Below, piece by piece: positions 34,001-42,709 of a stretch of 59,668 bases of DNA. The DNA lies in contig CAJWHT010000008.1 in assembly GCA_913041495.1 (NCBI GenBank), positions 1 to 59,668 of the forward strand, given 5' to 3'. The translations under genes and the position numbers were made by a program. Within the stretch, counting starts at the first letter, position 1; each line of letters opens with the position of its first letter. The stretch comes from an uncultured Desulfobacteraceae bacterium. GTDB lineage: Bacteria > Desulfobacterota > Desulfobacteria > Desulfobacterales > Desulfobacteraceae. The notes under the pieces are model-generated. The model worked only from the letters and a program-made list of their open reading frames with translations, was not told the DNA's origin and made no database searches.

Positions 34001-34053
34001 GGGAGTACCTTTTAACCTTAATGAAACCGGTGGAGTTATCTTCGGGCCAAAGA

Positions 34054-34090
34054 AAAAGGGAAATCAACACAATCGGCTGATTCCCCTTTT
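34054..34090 (-). terminator. Terminator of ferritin-like gene
   Basis: Read on the minus strand, GAAAAGGGGAATCA pairs with TGATTTCCCTTTTTC with one mismatch, followed by a T-run. It lies downstream of the ferritin-like gene and upstream of the acyl-CoA synthetase genes. Confidence 0.6.
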
Positions 34091-34194
34091 CAATACGTCA
34101 TGATCAAACCTCAGGCTGAATGATTTAAGTGGTGCGTTGCAGCCCGGGGCTTTTCCCGATGCGTTTTATCTGTCCTGGGTATGAATGATCCCGG

Positions 34195-34236
34195 TTTAAT
34201 TATCCAGATTTAATTATCCGAGTTTAATTGTCCTGG
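34195..34236. repeat. Three 14-base tandem units at the end of a ferritin-like gene
   Basis: Units TTTAATTATCCAGA, TTTAATTATCCGAG and TTTAATTGTCCTGG follow each other directly. The third covers the stop and last codons of the ferritin-like gene, so the array probably arose by copying the gene end outward. Confidence 0.6.
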
Positions 34237-34685
34237 TCAGCCAGGTAATCATCATACATGGTTTCCAGGCCCAGTTTATGTTTGGACTCTTCTTGAACCA
34301 GGATCTGGAATACCTTTTTGGCATCGGCATTGTCTGTCTGGTCAGCCAGGGTGTTGTAAAGCTTGACCGCTTTTTCTTCACGTTTCATGGCCAGCTTGAG
34401 GATCTCCGGCATGGGCATGCCCTGTTCGTACTCCACATCCACCATGTAGTCACTGATTTTCAGATCGGTGATGGTTTTGAATTCGTAGGCATCAATTTTT
34501 TCCTTGTTGCCGGAAATATCGGAAAGAAGGGCCACATGTTTCTCCTCTTCTTTGGAGAAATCCACAAAAGTCTGTTTCAGAGATTCACGGGTCGCCTCTT
34601 CAGCCAGGGATGCATAAAACGCCACAGCTTCCTTTTCTCTGTCAATGGCGAAGTTTAATATTTCATCAACTGATCCGAAATTCAT
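34224..34685 (-). CDS. Ferritin-like (rubrerythrin-type) diiron protein
   Basis: The 153-residue protein is a four-helix bundle with the ligand pattern FAIDREKEAVAFYASLAEEA, SKEEEKHVALL, AMKREEKAVKLYNTLA and QEESKHKLGLE: two Glu-x6-Tyr and two Glu-x2-His half-sites. No rubredoxin tail is present. It is paralogous in layout to the protein at 21199-21672. GGAGG lies just upstream. Peroxide reduction or iron handling is likely. It is alone in its transcription unit, ended by a terminator. Confidence 0.9.
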   Translation of the reverse strand: MNFGSVDEILNFAIDREKEAVAFYASLAEEATRESLKQTFVDFSKEEEKHVALLSDISGNKEKIDAYEFKTITDLKISDYMVDVEYEQGMPMPEILKLAMKREEKAVKLYNTLADQTDNADAKKVFQILVQEESKHKLGLETMYDDYLADQDN

Positions 34686-34826
34686 GTTTGCTTACCTCCT
34701 GTTGGTGTTATTGTTACTTAAGTATAACTTTGGATGCTATATCATTTATCCCCTATCAATGGCAATTCCAAAAGGCAAATTCTATACCAGATTTGCGTGA
34801 AGATAAACAGTCCAATTCGCGGGTTC

Positions 34827-35729
34827 TTAACTTTTATAAATATCTGCCAGGGCGTCGGCAGCCTCCTGATACCGGAACTCGAACCCCAATTCGGTGAGCC
34901 GGTCCGGTTGTGCCTTTTGGCTTTGCAGCAAGGATGCCCCAAGTTCTCCCATTACGGTTTTTACCATAAAAGCGGGAGCCGGCATAAAAGAAGGCCTGTT
35001 CAGCGCCTTTCCCAGTGCTTTTGAAAATGTTTTCTGGCGAATCGGGTGTGGGCCTGAGAAATTGAAATGCCCCGCATGGCCGCCGGATATCAAAAACCAG
35101 ACAGCTTCGGTGAGATCGTCGATGTGAATCCAGGGGAACCATTGCCTGCCTGAACCCAGCGGCCCGCCGATAAAGGATTTAAACGCAGCGCCCATCACGG
35201 AGAGCGCACCGCCTTTTCCAAGCACCACACCGAAACGCATAATGGAAACCCGTGCGTCTTTTTGGGAGGCGTCCGACGCTGCAGCTTCCCAGTCCCGGCA
35301 CACCCCGGCCAGGAAATCACGGCCACACGGATCTGTCTCAGACACTAATGTATCGCCCCTGTCTCCGTAGAAACCAACAGCGGAAGTCGATAGAAGATGG
35401 CCTGACCATTCATCCCCCATGGCCGCCACCAGATGCCGGGTCGTCAGAACCCTTGAATCGTAAATTGCCTGTTTGTAGGTCTTTGTCCAGGGTTTGAATA
35501 TACTGCGGCCCGCAAGATTCACAATAATATCAGCGCCGGGGACATGCGCCTGCCAGTCGCCGGGCTGTGTGGTATCGGCAGACACCCAGGTAAACCGTTC
35601 ATTGGAAGACGACAGCTTATGTTCCAAAGAGGTGCCGACCCCTGTTACAACATGCCCTTTGTCAAGAAGATATCGGCTGAGGTGTGATCCCACAAAACCG
35701 GAAGCCCCGGTAATCAGAATGGTCTTCAT
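34827..35729 (-). CDS. TIGR01777/YfcH-like NAD(P)-binding epimerase family protein
   Basis: The 300-residue protein begins with ITGASGFVGSHLSRYLLDKG (nucleotide-binding loop) and has STSAVGFYGDRGD, FGVVLGKGGALSVM and the C-terminal TIGR01777 domain ending in LGFEFRYQEAADAL. It lacks the SRPBCC domain of the paralogue at 18080-19465. The family is related to extended short-chain dehydrogenases; substrates are mostly unknown. GGAGCG precedes the ATG. No clear operon partners. Confidence 0.9.
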   Translation of the reverse strand: MKTILITGASGFVGSHLSRYLLDKGHVVTGVGTSLEHKLSSSNERFTWVSADTTQPGDWQAHVPGADIIVNLAGRSIFKPWTKTYKQAIYDSRVLTTRHLVAAMGDEWSGHLLSTSAVGFYGDRGDTLVSETDPCGRDFLAGVCRDWEAAASDASQKDARVSIMRFGVVLGKGGALSVMGAAFKSFIGGPLGSGRQWFPWIHIDDLTEAVWFLISGGHAGHFNFSGPHPIRQKTFSKALGKALNRPSFMPAPAFMVKTVMGELGASLLQSQKAQPDRLTELGFEFRYQEAADALADIYKS

Positions 35730-35868
35730 TGAATCGCTCCTTATAGGTTGAATAAAAGGATGAATTCAATATAACCATTTTTTGGAATTCACCAATACTA
35801 CTTTCCAAAGAATTTTGAACGATTCAAACCACAGGCAAACCTGGCGGAATAATAAACCGAAATCTTTA

Positions 35869-36366
35869 TTATTCACACACGACAACAAGCCCTTCGGGAC
35901 GTCTCTCCATAAAAACCAACTCATGATCGTATCGCCCGTGGGCATCCATCCAGGCTTGCGCATTGGATCCAAAGTAGTACTCCCGGCCGCAAAAGGTGCC
36001 TTTGAATGTATATTCCGCTTTTTCACCCGGGCTCAGGGCTTCCCATTGGCTCCGGGTTAAAACCGTTTTTTTACCAGGTTGTATGCCGGCATACATGGGA
36101 ATGCCCATGTGCTTATCCAGGGCATATGCCACAACCTCGTACGCTTCATCCGGATCAGTGTTCAACGGCTTTAGATTGTAGTACTGCATGGATGTTTTTT
36201 CAGCCGGTACGTTGGTACGCCCCTGTTCAGCGTACATGTCTGCGTTTGATCCTGAATTGGTGTTCCAGCCGGTTGAGGTATTTAAACTGCGGCCTTTATC
36301 AGATGCAAAGAGTTGTCCTGAACTTAGAATGCAAAGAAATGAGAGTAAGATAACTGAATGTTTCAT
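35869..36366 (-). CDS. Secreted hypothetical protein, 165 aa
   Basis: A standard signal peptide is visible (MKHSVILLSFLCILSSGQL, cleavage likely after LFA near residue 21). The mature part has a Ser/Asn/Thr-rich start and a compact C-terminal region with GIPMYAGIQPGKKTVLTRSQ and GKAEYTFKG-like strands (actual: EKAEYTFKGTFCGREYYFG). Two cysteines could form a disulfide. No known family was recognised. It is in an AT-richer neighbourhood with about 250 bases of gene-free, AT-rich DNA upstream (36367-36615). Confidence 0.65.
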   Translation of the reverse strand: MKHSVILLSFLCILSSGQLFASDKGRSLNTSTGWNTNSGSNADMYAEQGRTNVPAEKTSMQYYNLKPLNTDPDEAYEVVAYALDKHMGIPMYAGIQPGKKTVLTRSQWEALSPGEKAEYTFKGTFCGREYYFGSNAQAWMDAHGRYDHELVFMERRPEGLVVVCE

Positions 36367-36615
36367 TTGAAGCTAATCCCAAACAAAGATATTGTGAAAG
36401 TTAATTCCATATATGGGCAGAAAAATACATAAATTTATAGTTTTTGTCCAGTAAAAACCACACGGAATACACAGATTTATTTACCACATACAAATGCGAC
36501 AAGTAAATACCTTTACAATTCAAGAATTGCAAGATAAATTCAACGGTTGTAATGACTTAACACAAGGGGGTTTCAATGATCCGTTTTCTACAGATTTCTA
36601 CAATGGGCGAAGAAT

Positions 36616-37002
36616 ATGCCTGACGTTGAGCACAACTGCCCCTTTTGCAAGATGAATAAAGACCGGATAAAAAGGACTGTGGGAAGCGTTTTTGCCGTTG
36701 AGGACACATCACCTGTCAGTCCGGGCCACATGCTGATCATCCCCTATCGCCATTGCGATAATTTCTTCGGGATGACCCGGGCTGAACTCTGTGATGCCGA
36801 AAAGTTGATAGAACAACTCCGAAAAGAGATTCAAGGAACCGATCAAAGGGTATCGGGATTCAATATCGGAGTCAATTGCGGGGAAGCGGCCGGGCAGACC
36901 GTGTGTCATGCCCATATCCATCTGATCCCGCGGCGGGTAAATGATACGCCGGAGCCCAGAGGGGGTGTCCGGGGGGTTATCCCGGACAGGATGTCTTATT
37001 AG
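36616..37002 (+). CDS. HIT-family nucleotide hydrolase/transferase
   Basis: The 128-residue protein has the histidine triad HAHIH at 98-102 (CHAHIHLIPRR) and the N-terminal CPFC (8-11), which with a histidine can bind zinc as in HinT/Fhit-like proteins. VSPGHMLIIPYRH is the conserved strand. HIT proteins hydrolyse adenosine phosphoramidates or dinucleoside polyphosphates. The start has only a weak ribosome binding site (GGGCGAAG region). It faces the phoU gene tail to tail. Confidence 0.88.
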   Translation: MPDVEHNCPFCKMNKDRIKRTVGSVFAVEDTSPVSPGHMLIIPYRHCDNFFGMTRAELCDAEKLIEQLRKEIQGTDQRVSGFNIGVNCGEAAGQTVCHAHIHLIPRRVNDTPEPRGGVRGVIPDRMSY

Positions 37003-37048
37003 ATAGCACCTGCCGGCTTGGCCGTATGATGAAATATTCGGTCAAGTG

Positions 37049-37108
37049 CTTGATCATGAGTCTGGTTATCTGCCTGATTATGTGTCTGATCATGTGCCTC
37101 ATCATGTT
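37049..37108. repeat. Five degenerate 12-base tandem units after phoU
   Basis: Units starting at 37049, 37061, 37073, 37085 and 37097 share the pattern YCTGATYATGTG. Several contain the palindrome TGATCA. The last unit overlaps the end of phoU. On the plus strand the array lies in a short frame reading repeated CLIM residues. Confidence 0.6.
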
Positions 37109-37779
37109 TCCAGGGTACCGATATAGGTTTCCCCGGTTTCAATATAGTAAATGCCTTCTGCAATATTGGTGATGTGATCCCCGATGCGTTCCAGGCAGCG
37201 GCCCATGAAAATCAGAAGGGTGCCGCAGTCAACAACGCTGGTATCTTCATTCATACTTGCTCTCAAATCGGTCATCAGACGGGCAAATTTTCTGTCAATG
37301 ACGTCGTCCCGGTGCCATATTTCCAGGGCACTCTCAACGTTTTGTTTCAGAAAAGCATCCACCACATCGGTGATCATTCTCCGCGCCAGGACACCGATCT
37401 CCTGAATCAGGGCAATGGGGGCTTCAAGGGTCAGTTCACATCCGCCCAATTCAGTCACCCGCCGGGCAATATTGGCGGCATAATCCCCGATTCTTTCCAG
37501 TTCGGAACCGGTACGCATGGCAGCCAGGATATACCTGAGGTCAGCAGCCAGAGGAGTCCGTTTGGCCAGCAGCATAACGGCATTCTCCTCCAGTTCCTTG
37601 TAAAGGGCGTTGAGATTTACATCTTCTTTGATCACTTCTTCGGCTAGCCGGACATCCATATTCTCAAGGGCTTTTAACGCCTTGGCCAACTGCCATTCAC
37701 AGGAGGCTCCCATGGCGGAGATCTGGGTGTTCAGCTGGTTGATTTCATCATCGTAGGATTTGACAATATGCGCTTCCAT
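37102..37779 (-). CDS. phoU: Phosphate uptake regulator PhoU
   Basis: The 225-residue protein is made of two three-helix PhoU repeats. The first carries the motif ELERIGDYAANIARR and the second CLERIGDHITNIAEG, each with the conserved E(R)IGD metal-binding segment. PhoU links the Pst transporter to the PhoR kinase and limits phosphate import. It is last in the pst operon, 41 bases after pstB. Complete in length. Confidence 0.95.
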   Translation of the reverse strand: MEAHIVKSYDDEINQLNTQISAMGASCEWQLAKALKALENMDVRLAEEVIKEDVNLNALYKELEENAVMLLAKRTPLAADLRYILAAMRTGSELERIGDYAANIARRVTELGGCELTLEAPIALIQEIGVLARRMITDVVDAFLKQNVESALEIWHRDDVIDRKFARLMTDLRASMNEDTSVVDCGTLLIFMGRCLERIGDHITNIAEGIYYIETGETYIGTLET

Positions 37780-37820
37780 TGGATCTTAGGTCTCCTTCTT
37801 AAGACATTCGAGCACGGCGG

Positions 37821-38735
37821 TTAACCGAACCGTCCTGTGATATAGTCTTCGGTTAATTGGTGAAGGGGATTTAAAAAGATCTGGTCCGTGGGGCCGATTT
37901 CAATGAGATCACCCAGATGGAAATATGCGGTACGCTGGGATACACGGGATGCCTGCTGCATGGAATGGGTCACGATGGCGATGGTATACTCCTGTTTCAG
38001 TTCGTCGATCAGGTCTTCTATAATGGCGGTGGCAATGGGGTCCAGGGCAGAGCAGGGTTCGTCCATCAGAATGATTTCAGGGTTTACTGCAATGGTTCTG
38101 GCAATGCACAGCCGTTGCTGCTGGCCTCCGGAAAGGCCTGTGCCGGGCTGATCCAGCCTGTCTTTTACCTCGTTCCAGAGCCCGGCCCGCTTCAAGGAAT
38201 TTTCAACCAGTTCATCGGTTTCATCCCGGTTCTGCACAAGGCCGTGTATTTTAGGGCCATAGGCAATGTTTTCGTAGATGGATTTGGGAAAGGGGTTGGG
38301 TTTCTGGAAGACCATGCCCACCTGGGCACGCAGGGGTACCACATCCACGTCTTTATCGTAGATGTTCTTGCCGTCCATGGAGATTTCACCCTTGACCTGG
38401 CACCCTTCGATGGTGTCGTTCATCCGGTTCAGGCACCGCAGAAAGGTGGATTTTCCACACCCGGAGGGTCCGATCATGGCAATGACCTCGTTGCGGCCAA
38501 TGTCCAGAGAAATATTGTTGATGGCTTTTTTCTCGCCAAAATTATAGTAAACATCAACGTTGCGGCAACTCATCCTGGGATTTTCAACGGCCATTTCGCC
38601 CACGGTGGCACGTTCTTCTCTGGCGACAAGCTTACGCTTGCCGGATTTTTTAACGGTTTCTTCCGGTGTTGCTTCTTCTTGTTTCATATCGGCTTCCGCT
38701 TGTTCGGCTGTTTGTTCAGCAGCAGTCATTTGCAT
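37821..38735 (-). CDS. pstB: Phosphate ABC transporter ATP-binding protein PstB
   Basis: The 304-residue protein has Walker [18 protein letters not shown], signature [12 protein letters not shown] and Walker [13 protein letters not shown], all PstB-typical. Compared with usual PstB (about 250 residues) it has an N-terminal charged extension of about 50 residues rich in Glu, Ala and Lys. The start at 38735 is supported by AGGGGG; an internal ATG (MAVENPRM) would remove the tail. It energises phosphate uptake with PstA and PstC. Confidence 0.95.
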   Translation of the reverse strand: MQMTAAEQTAEQAEADMKQEEATPEETVKKSGKRKLVAREERATVGEMAVENPRMSCRNVDVYYNFGEKKAINNISLDIGRNEVIAMIGPSGCGKSTFLRCLNRMNDTIEGCQVKGEISMDGKNIYDKDVDVVPLRAQVGMVFQKPNPFPKSIYENIAYGPKIHGLVQNRDETDELVENSLKRAGLWNEVKDRLDQPGTGLSGGQQQRLCIARTIAVNPEIILMDEPCSALDPIATAIIEDLIDELKQEYTIAIVTHSMQQASRVSQRTAYFHLGDLIEIGPTDQIFLNPLHQLTEDYITGRFG

Positions 38736-38823
38736 GGGTACCCCCTGTGTTGTACGACCCCGGTGGAAATCCGGGCCAGGCCCCTAAATAGAGGACCTGG
38801 CCCGGTTGGGTATTAAACCTTGA

Positions 38824-39888
38824 TTAGAGGTCGCCAAGTGTCAGCGGTGTCAGGTTTTTCACTGCGGCCTGATACTTTGCTCTTTCGTCCGCAGGCATGG
38901 GAATCAGCCCCTTGTCTGTCAGGTAACCTTCGTCACCCCAGGCTTGTTCGCTGGTGAACTCGGCCAGGAATTCTTTGATACCGGGGATGGTGTTCACATG
39001 GGCCTTCTTCACGTAGAAGAACAGGGGACGAGATACAGGGTAGGAACCGTCGGCAATGGCATCGAATTCAGGCTGAACACCGTCGATGAAAGATCCCTGA
39101 ACCTTGTCGGTGTTCTGGTCGAGGAAGGAGAAACCGAAGATACCCAGTGCATTGGGGTTGGCTTCCAGCTTCTGAACGATCAGGTTGTCATTCTCACCGG
39201 CTTCGATGTAAGCACCGTCTTCACGGATGGTGTGGCAAAGGGCTTTGTACGCTTTTTTGTCCTGTTTTTTGAGAGCTTTGATCCAAGCGAATTTTTTGGC
39301 GCCGCCTTCCATGGCCAGTTCAACAAATGCGTCACGGGTACCGGAAGTGGGGGGGGGACCCAGCACTTCAATTTTGATATCGGGAAGTGCGGGATTCACG
39401 TCTTTCCAGGTTTTGTAGGGGTTGGGAACGGTCTTGCCGGCAACGTTTCCGGAAGGAACATCTTTGGCCAGGGCCAGGAAGAGGTCCTTTCTGGTGAGTT
39501 TCATGGCAGTGGCTTTTTTAGAGTTGGCCACTACAATTCCGTCATAACCGATCTTCACTTCAACGATCTCTTTTACACCGTTTTTCATGGCTTTTTCCAG
39601 CTCGCTCTTTTTGATCCGTCTGGACGAGTTGGTGATGTCCGGATGCTGAACGCCGACACCGGCACCAAAAAGTTTGTGACCGCCGCCGGAACCGGTGGAT
39701 TCGATTTTCGGGGTTTTAAAAGCGGTGGATTTACCGAACTGTTCGGCAACAACTGTGGCGAACGGGTAAACCGTGGAGGAACCTACGATAGAGATGTAAT
39801 CTCTTGAGGAACCGGCAAAAGCACCAGATACATTGGACAGGCCCAGACCGAAAACAAGGGCGGTTGCGGCTACCAGAAGTTTCTTCAT
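38824..39888 (-). CDS. pstS: Phosphate-binding periplasmic protein PstS
   Basis: The 354-residue protein has a signal peptide (MKKLLVAATALVFGLGLSNV, cleavage near AFAG) and phosphate-binding features: IVGSSTVYPFA, STGSGGGHKLFG and SSRRIKKSE. GPPPTSGTRDAFVELA carries the conserved GTR loop. It captures phosphate in the periplasm. Unusually it is the third gene of the operon, between pstA and pstB, rather than first. Confidence 0.95.
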   Translation of the reverse strand: MKKLLVAATALVFGLGLSNVSGAFAGSSRDYISIVGSSTVYPFATVVAEQFGKSTAFKTPKIESTGSGGGHKLFGAGVGVQHPDITNSSRRIKKSELEKAMKNGVKEIVEVKIGYDGIVVANSKKATAMKLTRKDLFLALAKDVPSGNVAGKTVPNPYKTWKDVNPALPDIKIEVLGPPPTSGTRDAFVELAMEGGAKKFAWIKALKKQDKKAYKALCHTIREDGAYIEAGENDNLIVQKLEANPNALGIFGFSFLDQNTDKVQGSFIDGVQPEFDAIADGSYPVSRPLFFYVKKAHVNTIPGIKEFLAEFTSEQAWGDEGYLTDKGLIPMPADERAKYQAAVKNLTPLTLGDL

Positions 39889-39946
39889 TTTTTACTCCTA
39901 AATGTTTGTTAGACTGCAAAAGTTAAGTTAAAGGGTTAAGATCAAC

Positions 39947-41245
39947 TTACCATCTTCTTTCAAACTTCTTCCTGAGCAGGACAGCTACGGCATTCATGGT
40001 GACCAGGAACGCCAGCAGAATCATGATGGCTGCCGAGGTTCTTTCCAGAAACGCACGTTCCGGGCTGTCCGCCCATAAAAATATCTGTACCGGCAGAACG
40101 GTTGAGGGATCGGTAAATCCGCCGGGGATGTCCACAATAAAGGCCACCATGCCGATCATCAGCAGGGGCGCAGTTTCTCCAAGGGCCTGGGCCATACCGA
40201 TGATGGTACCGGTGAGCATACCGGGAAGGGCCAGTGGAAGTACGTGATGGGTAACCATCTGGGTTTTCGAGGCACCGACGCCAAGGGCAGCTTCCCGGAT
40301 TGACGGGGGAACGGACTTCAAGGCAGCCCGGCTGGCAATGATGATCGTGGGCAGCGTCATCAGGGTGAGCACAAGGCCGCCAACCAGGGGAGCGGACCTT
40401 GGCAGTTCGAAAAAGTTGAGGAACACGGCAAGACCCAGCAGGCCAAAAACGATGGACGGCACTGCAGCCAGGTTATTGATGTTGACCTCAATCAGGTCGG
40501 TCCATCTGTTTGTGGGGGCAAACTCTTCAAGATATACGGCTGCGGCCACACCGATGGGAAAAGAAAGCAGCAGTGTGACAATCAGGGTATAGAAAGACCC
40601 GCAGGCCGCGCCCCATATACCTGCCAGTTCAGGTTCCCTTGAGTCTCCCGCCGTAAAGAACGTTGTGTTAAACACTTTCTTGATCTGTCCTGAAGCAATG
40701 AGTTTATCCACCCAGGACAACTGCATGTCGTTCATGCGGCGTTCGCTTTCAGGCACATCACGCTTGATATTGCCCTTCATGAGCATATCCACGTCATCAT
40801 CGGCCGGAACCCAGATTGTAATGGTGTTACCGATTTCATGCCGGTTGCGCATCACAAAATCCTGCAGCATGAAAGAGGCGCCCGGACTGACGAGGTTGTA
40901 CATTTTGCGTTTGTCGCGGCGTTTTTTAACATCGGGGAAGGTCTTTTTCAAAGATGTCCGGATCAGTCCCAGGTAATTGGCTGCGGCCAGATTCTCCTTG
41001 TCGATCTCCTGGGCATCCAGATGGACATCCAGCTGGATCATGGTCTGCTCGAAAGCCGTATATCCGTTTGCAATGATACTGATAAAGAGCAGTGACAAAA
41101 ATGCCAGGCTGAGTATGATTGCAGACAGTCCCATCATCCTGAACCGCCGCTCCCGTTTGTACCGTTTGGCAAGCCCTTTGTTTACAATATCCATGGTCCG
41201 GACTCTGCCGTTGCCGGACCCGTTTATAGCATCTGAGTTACTCAT
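39947..41245 (-). CDS. pstA: Phosphate ABC transporter permease PstA
   Basis: ATG at 41245 follows AGGGAG and overlaps the end of pstC by eight bases; a longer frame upstream is not needed. The 432-residue permease has a transmembrane helix at about 35-60, a large periplasmic insertion (about 60-190), and then five helices with the EAA loop (REAALGVGASKTQMV). Long N-terminal insertions are typical for one PstA subgroup. It forms the channel with PstC. Confidence 0.93.
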   Translation of the reverse strand: MSNSDAINGSGNGRVRTMDIVNKGLAKRYKRERRFRMMGLSAIILSLAFLSLLFISIIANGYTAFEQTMIQLDVHLDAQEIDKENLAAANYLGLIRTSLKKTFPDVKKRRDKRKMYNLVSPGASFMLQDFVMRNRHEIGNTITIWVPADDDVDMLMKGNIKRDVPESERRMNDMQLSWVDKLIASGQIKKVFNTTFFTAGDSREPELAGIWGAACGSFYTLIVTLLLSFPIGVAAAVYLEEFAPTNRWTDLIEVNINNLAAVPSIVFGLLGLAVFLNFFELPRSAPLVGGLVLTLMTLPTIIIASRAALKSVPPSIREAALGVGASKTQMVTHHVLPLALPGMLTGTIIGMAQALGETAPLLMIGMVAFIVDIPGGFTDPSTVLPVQIFLWADSPERAFLERTSAAIMILLAFLVTMNAVAVLLRKKFERRW

Positions 41246-42626
41246 ATTGCTCCCTGTATTTACGGACCACCACCAGGGCAATCACGTTCAGAATCAGCGT
41301 TATAATGAACAGCAACAGGCCAAGGGCAAATGCTGCAAGGGTTTTGGGGCTGTCGAACTCCTGATCCCCCACCAGAAGGGTAACGATCTGCACGGTTACC
41401 GTGGTGACTGTTTTCAAAGGGTTTAAGGTCAGGTTGGCGGACAGGCCTGCGGCCATCACCACGATCATGGTTTCACCGATGGCCCGTGATACGGCCAGAA
41501 GCACCCCGCCGACGATACCGGGAAGTGCGGCGGGTATCACGACTTTCGTGATGGTCTCAGACTGGGTTGAGCCCAGTCCGTATGCCCCGTCTCTCAAGGA
41601 TTGGGGAACCGCATTGATCACGTCATCGGAAAGGGAGGAAACAAAGGGGATAATCATGATCCCCATAACCAGTCCTGCGGCAAGGGCACTTTCACTGGAC
41701 ACGTCCATGCCGACGTTCGCCCCCATGTTCCGTATGAACGGGGCAACGATCAGCGCGGCAAAGAAGCCGTAGACAACCGTGGGAATACCGGCCAGGATCT
41801 CCAGCAGCGGTTTGGCAACGCTTCTGAACTTTTTGTTGGCGTATTCGGATAGGTAGATGGCGGACATCAGCCCGATGGGCACGGCCACACACATGGCGAT
41901 GGCTGAGATGAGCATGGTACCCAGAAAAACCGGAATCGCACCAAATGCGCCGGATGAGCCTACCTGATCGGCACGGATCGCCATCTGCGGGCTCCACTCC
42001 AGCCCCAGAAGGAATTCGCTGATAGGAATAATCTGGAAAAACCGGATGGCTTCGTACAGGACGGAAAGGACAATCCCGATGGTTGTAAATATCGCCAGGG
42101 TTGAACAGGCAATCAACAGCACCTTAATAACATTTTCCACATGGTTCCTGGCACGAAGCGCTGGAGAGATGACCTTGCGTATCCCCAAGATGGCAACGAT
42201 GGCCAGGGCGACCACCAGGACGCTAAGTGCGGCATGGCTGGTGGCCTTCATGCTCCGGTAGTGGTCGGCAGCCGCCTGGATGGCCGGGCTGATCTTACCG
42301 CCCACGATATTGCCGCTCACCAGATTGCGGATATCGTTGACGATCAGGTTCAGCCTGTCTGCGGGCAGGGTCCGGATGTCTTCTGGAAGTGCGGCGATCA
42401 TAATATCCGTAATGACGGAAGATTCAAAAGCCAGCCAGAATGAAAAGACAATCAGGGCAGGCACAGCGCACCACAGTGCCGTCAAGGACCCGTAATAAGT
42501 GGGCCTGGAGTGCAGCACCTTGGGGCCGCCTTTGGTTGATGACACGGCAAACGCTTGCCTGCGTCCGATATAAAATCCACCGGCGGTCAGCAAGAGAAGG
42601 GTTAAGAGCAACTGTGTTGGCGACAT
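41238..42626 (-). CDS. pstC: Phosphate ABC transporter permease PstC
   Basis: The 462-residue permease has an N-terminal helix (LLLTLLLLTAGGFYIGRR), a second one, and a periplasmic loop with LPEDIRTLPADRLN. The canonical six-helix core follows with SGIPTVVYGFF-like IPTVVYGFFAALIV and the EAA loop DGAYGLGSTQSETI. It is longer than the E. coli protein by about 140 residues, matching the elongated PstA here. It is the first pst gene, 83 bases after a chemoreceptor gene. Confidence 0.93.
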   Translation of the reverse strand: MSPTQLLLTLLLLTAGGFYIGRRQAFAVSSTKGGPKVLHSRPTYYGSLTALWCAVPALIVFSFWLAFESSVITDIMIAALPEDIRTLPADRLNLIVNDIRNLVSGNIVGGKISPAIQAAADHYRSMKATSHAALSVLVVALAIVAILGIRKVISPALRARNHVENVIKVLLIACSTLAIFTTIGIVLSVLYEAIRFFQIIPISEFLLGLEWSPQMAIRADQVGSSGAFGAIPVFLGTMLISAIAMCVAVPIGLMSAIYLSEYANKKFRSVAKPLLEILAGIPTVVYGFFAALIVAPFIRNMGANVGMDVSSESALAAGLVMGIMIIPFVSSLSDDVINAVPQSLRDGAYGLGSTQSETITKVVIPAALPGIVGGVLLAVSRAIGETMIVVMAAGLSANLTLNPLKTVTTVTVQIVTLLVGDQEFDSPKTLAAFALGLLLFIITLILNVIALVVVRKYREQYE

Positions 42627-42646
42627 GTTTGTTCCTTAAAATTTAA

Positions 42647-42664
42647 AACATTTATTTAAATGTT
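42647..42664. promoter_or_regulatory. AT-rich dyad before pstC
   Basis: AACATTT and AAATGTT are perfect 7-base arms around a 4-base loop, followed on the minus strand by TTTAAATTTT. It may be a weak terminator of the chemoreceptor gene or an operator for pstC. No Pho-box-like direct repeats were seen in this gap. Confidence 0.35.
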
Positions 42665-42709
42665 GAATGGAAAATACGCTTCTTTTATTAGATTGGGTTT
42701 AACAAAATA

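Noticed and set aside
37026-37169. Small hydrophobic peptide gene (CLIM repeats) resembling a type I toxin
   Set aside because: It has no ribosome binding site, is made of a degenerate tandem repeat and runs antisense into phoU, so coding is not supported.
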